A program made the position numbers and the translations under genes. Below are positions 6,367-7,070 of a stretch of 7,070 nt of DNA, piece by piece (the first letter of the stretch is position 1; every line of letters begins with the position of its first letter). This stretch comes from Eudoraea sp. (GTDB lineage: Bacteria; Bacteroidota; Bacteroidia; Flavobacteriales; Flavobacteriaceae), in the NCBI GenBank assembly GCA_013042925.1, contig JABDPH010000533.1, positions 1 to 7,070 on the forward strand, given 5' to 3'. The notes beneath the pieces were generated by a model that was given only the letters and a program-made list of their open reading frames with translations, had not been told where the DNA came from and ran no database searches.

Positions 6367-7070
6367 ATGAAAAAAGTAATTCTTCCTACCGATTTTTCTT
6401 ATAATGCATATAATGCTATCTCTTATGCTATGAACCTGTTGAAGGATGAGGAGACAACTTTTTATCTTTTAAATACGTATACGCCAGCTATTTACCAAAC
6501 AGAGTATTTGCTGCACAGTCCGGGTCAGATTGGTCTGGGAGATATTTATCAATCAGAATCTATAAATCAGCTTGAAGAGCTTCAAAAACAACTGCAAAAG
6601 GAGTTTAAGAATCCAAAGCATACCATTTTAACACATTCTGCTTTCAATATCCTTGTTGATGAGGTGTCTTCAATGGTTGCAAATGAAGAGGCCGATATGG
6701 TAATAATGGGTACTCAGGGAGCAACCGGTGCAAAAGAAATTTTCCTTGGCACACATACTGTTCATGTTATTAAGAAAGCCACCTGCCCTGTTATCGCAAT
6801 ACCTGCAGATTTTGATTTTGAAACGCCTGTAGAAATACTATTTCCTACAGACTATGAAGTAGCTTACAGTGAAGAAAAGTTAAAGGCTCTTCTTGATTTA
6901 GCTGAATTACACAAATCCAGAATTCAGGTGATACATATTTCCAGTGGTTACGACCTTACCGAAATTCAATCGGAAAATAAGGCCAAACTGGAAAAAATAT
7001 TGGAAAAGGCACCTCATTTGTTCCATGACCTGCCAAATCAGGAAATTATTACAGGAATAAATAATTTCCA
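6367..7070 (+). CDS. Universal stress protein, tandem UspA domains, truncated by window edge (USP 4)
   Basis: The frame opens at ATG 6367 and stays open to the last base, giving 234 complete codons. By comparison with its paralogues about 45 residues are missing. It begins MKKVILPTDFSYN. Domain 1 has the nucleotide signature Gly115, Gly118, Gly128-Thr129 (GTQGATG, then GTHTVHV), with threonine in place of the usual serine, which the family allows. A TCPVIAIP strand follows, then a second UspA-like half opening VEILFPTDY at about 156. The region where a second glycine loop would lie is beyond the window, so its state cannot be judged. The 17-base gap from the preceding Usp stop, without a terminator, indicates one operon. 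The truncation is an effect of the window and not a broken gene. Confidence 0.9.
   Translation, partial: MKKVILPTDFSYNAYNAISYAMNLLKDEETTFYLLNTYTPAIYQTEYLLHSPGQIGLGDIYQSESINQLEELQKQLQKEFKNPKHTILTHSAFNILVDEVSSMVANEEADMVIMGTQGATGAKEIFLGTHTVHVIKKATCPVIAIPADFDFETPVEILFPTDYEVAYSEEKLKALLDLAELHKSRIQVIHISSGYDLTEIQSENKAKLEKILEKAPHLFHDLPNQEIITGINNF

Overview
The window looks like a chromosomal segment from a member of Bacteroidota, probably a flavobacterium or relative. The basis is AT-rich DNA, weak or absent Shine-Dalgarno sequences, one exact match to the Bacteroidota -7 promoter element (TAnnTTTG), and protein families in a combination typical of that phylum. The assignment rests on sequence character alone and is not proven.

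Layout on the + strand, unless stated otherwise: (1) the 3' end of a ribosome hibernation factor (HPF/RaiA) gene, 2-151; (2) a two-domain universal stress protein (USP), 176-1012; (3) a sensor histidine kinase with three PAS-type domains, the middle one a LOV blue-light domain, 1060-2955; (4) a response regulator with a Crp/Fnr-type output, 3007-4065; (5) a second two-domain USP, 4159-4998; (6) a small thioredoxin on the - strand, 5087-5386; (7) a third two-domain USP, 5504-6349; (8) a fourth two-domain USP, 6367 to the window edge, truncated by the edge. No RNA genes, insertion sequences, CRISPR arrays or attachment sites were seen, and no non-coding stretch exceeds about 120 bases.

The genes suggest a stress or dormancy island. 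A ribosome-silencing factor, four USPs and a thioredoxin surround one two-component pair. The kinase carries every LOV flavin-pocket residue I could check, including the photoactive cysteine in an NCRFLQ motif. Its first PAS domain also shows a His/Arg pattern like that of the FixL haem-PAS domain. The partner regulator joins a phosphorylatable receiver to a Crp/Fnr fold that has lost the cAMP-contact residues and has no FNR iron-sulfur cysteines. The inferred circuit is light, and possibly oxygen or redox, sensed by the kinase, passed by phosphotransfer to the Crp-like regulator, and leading to expression of nearby USP/HPF/Trx genes. It resembles the DosRST dormancy regulon of mycobacteria in logic, not in sequence. 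Domain content is read from the sequence; the circuit is inference.
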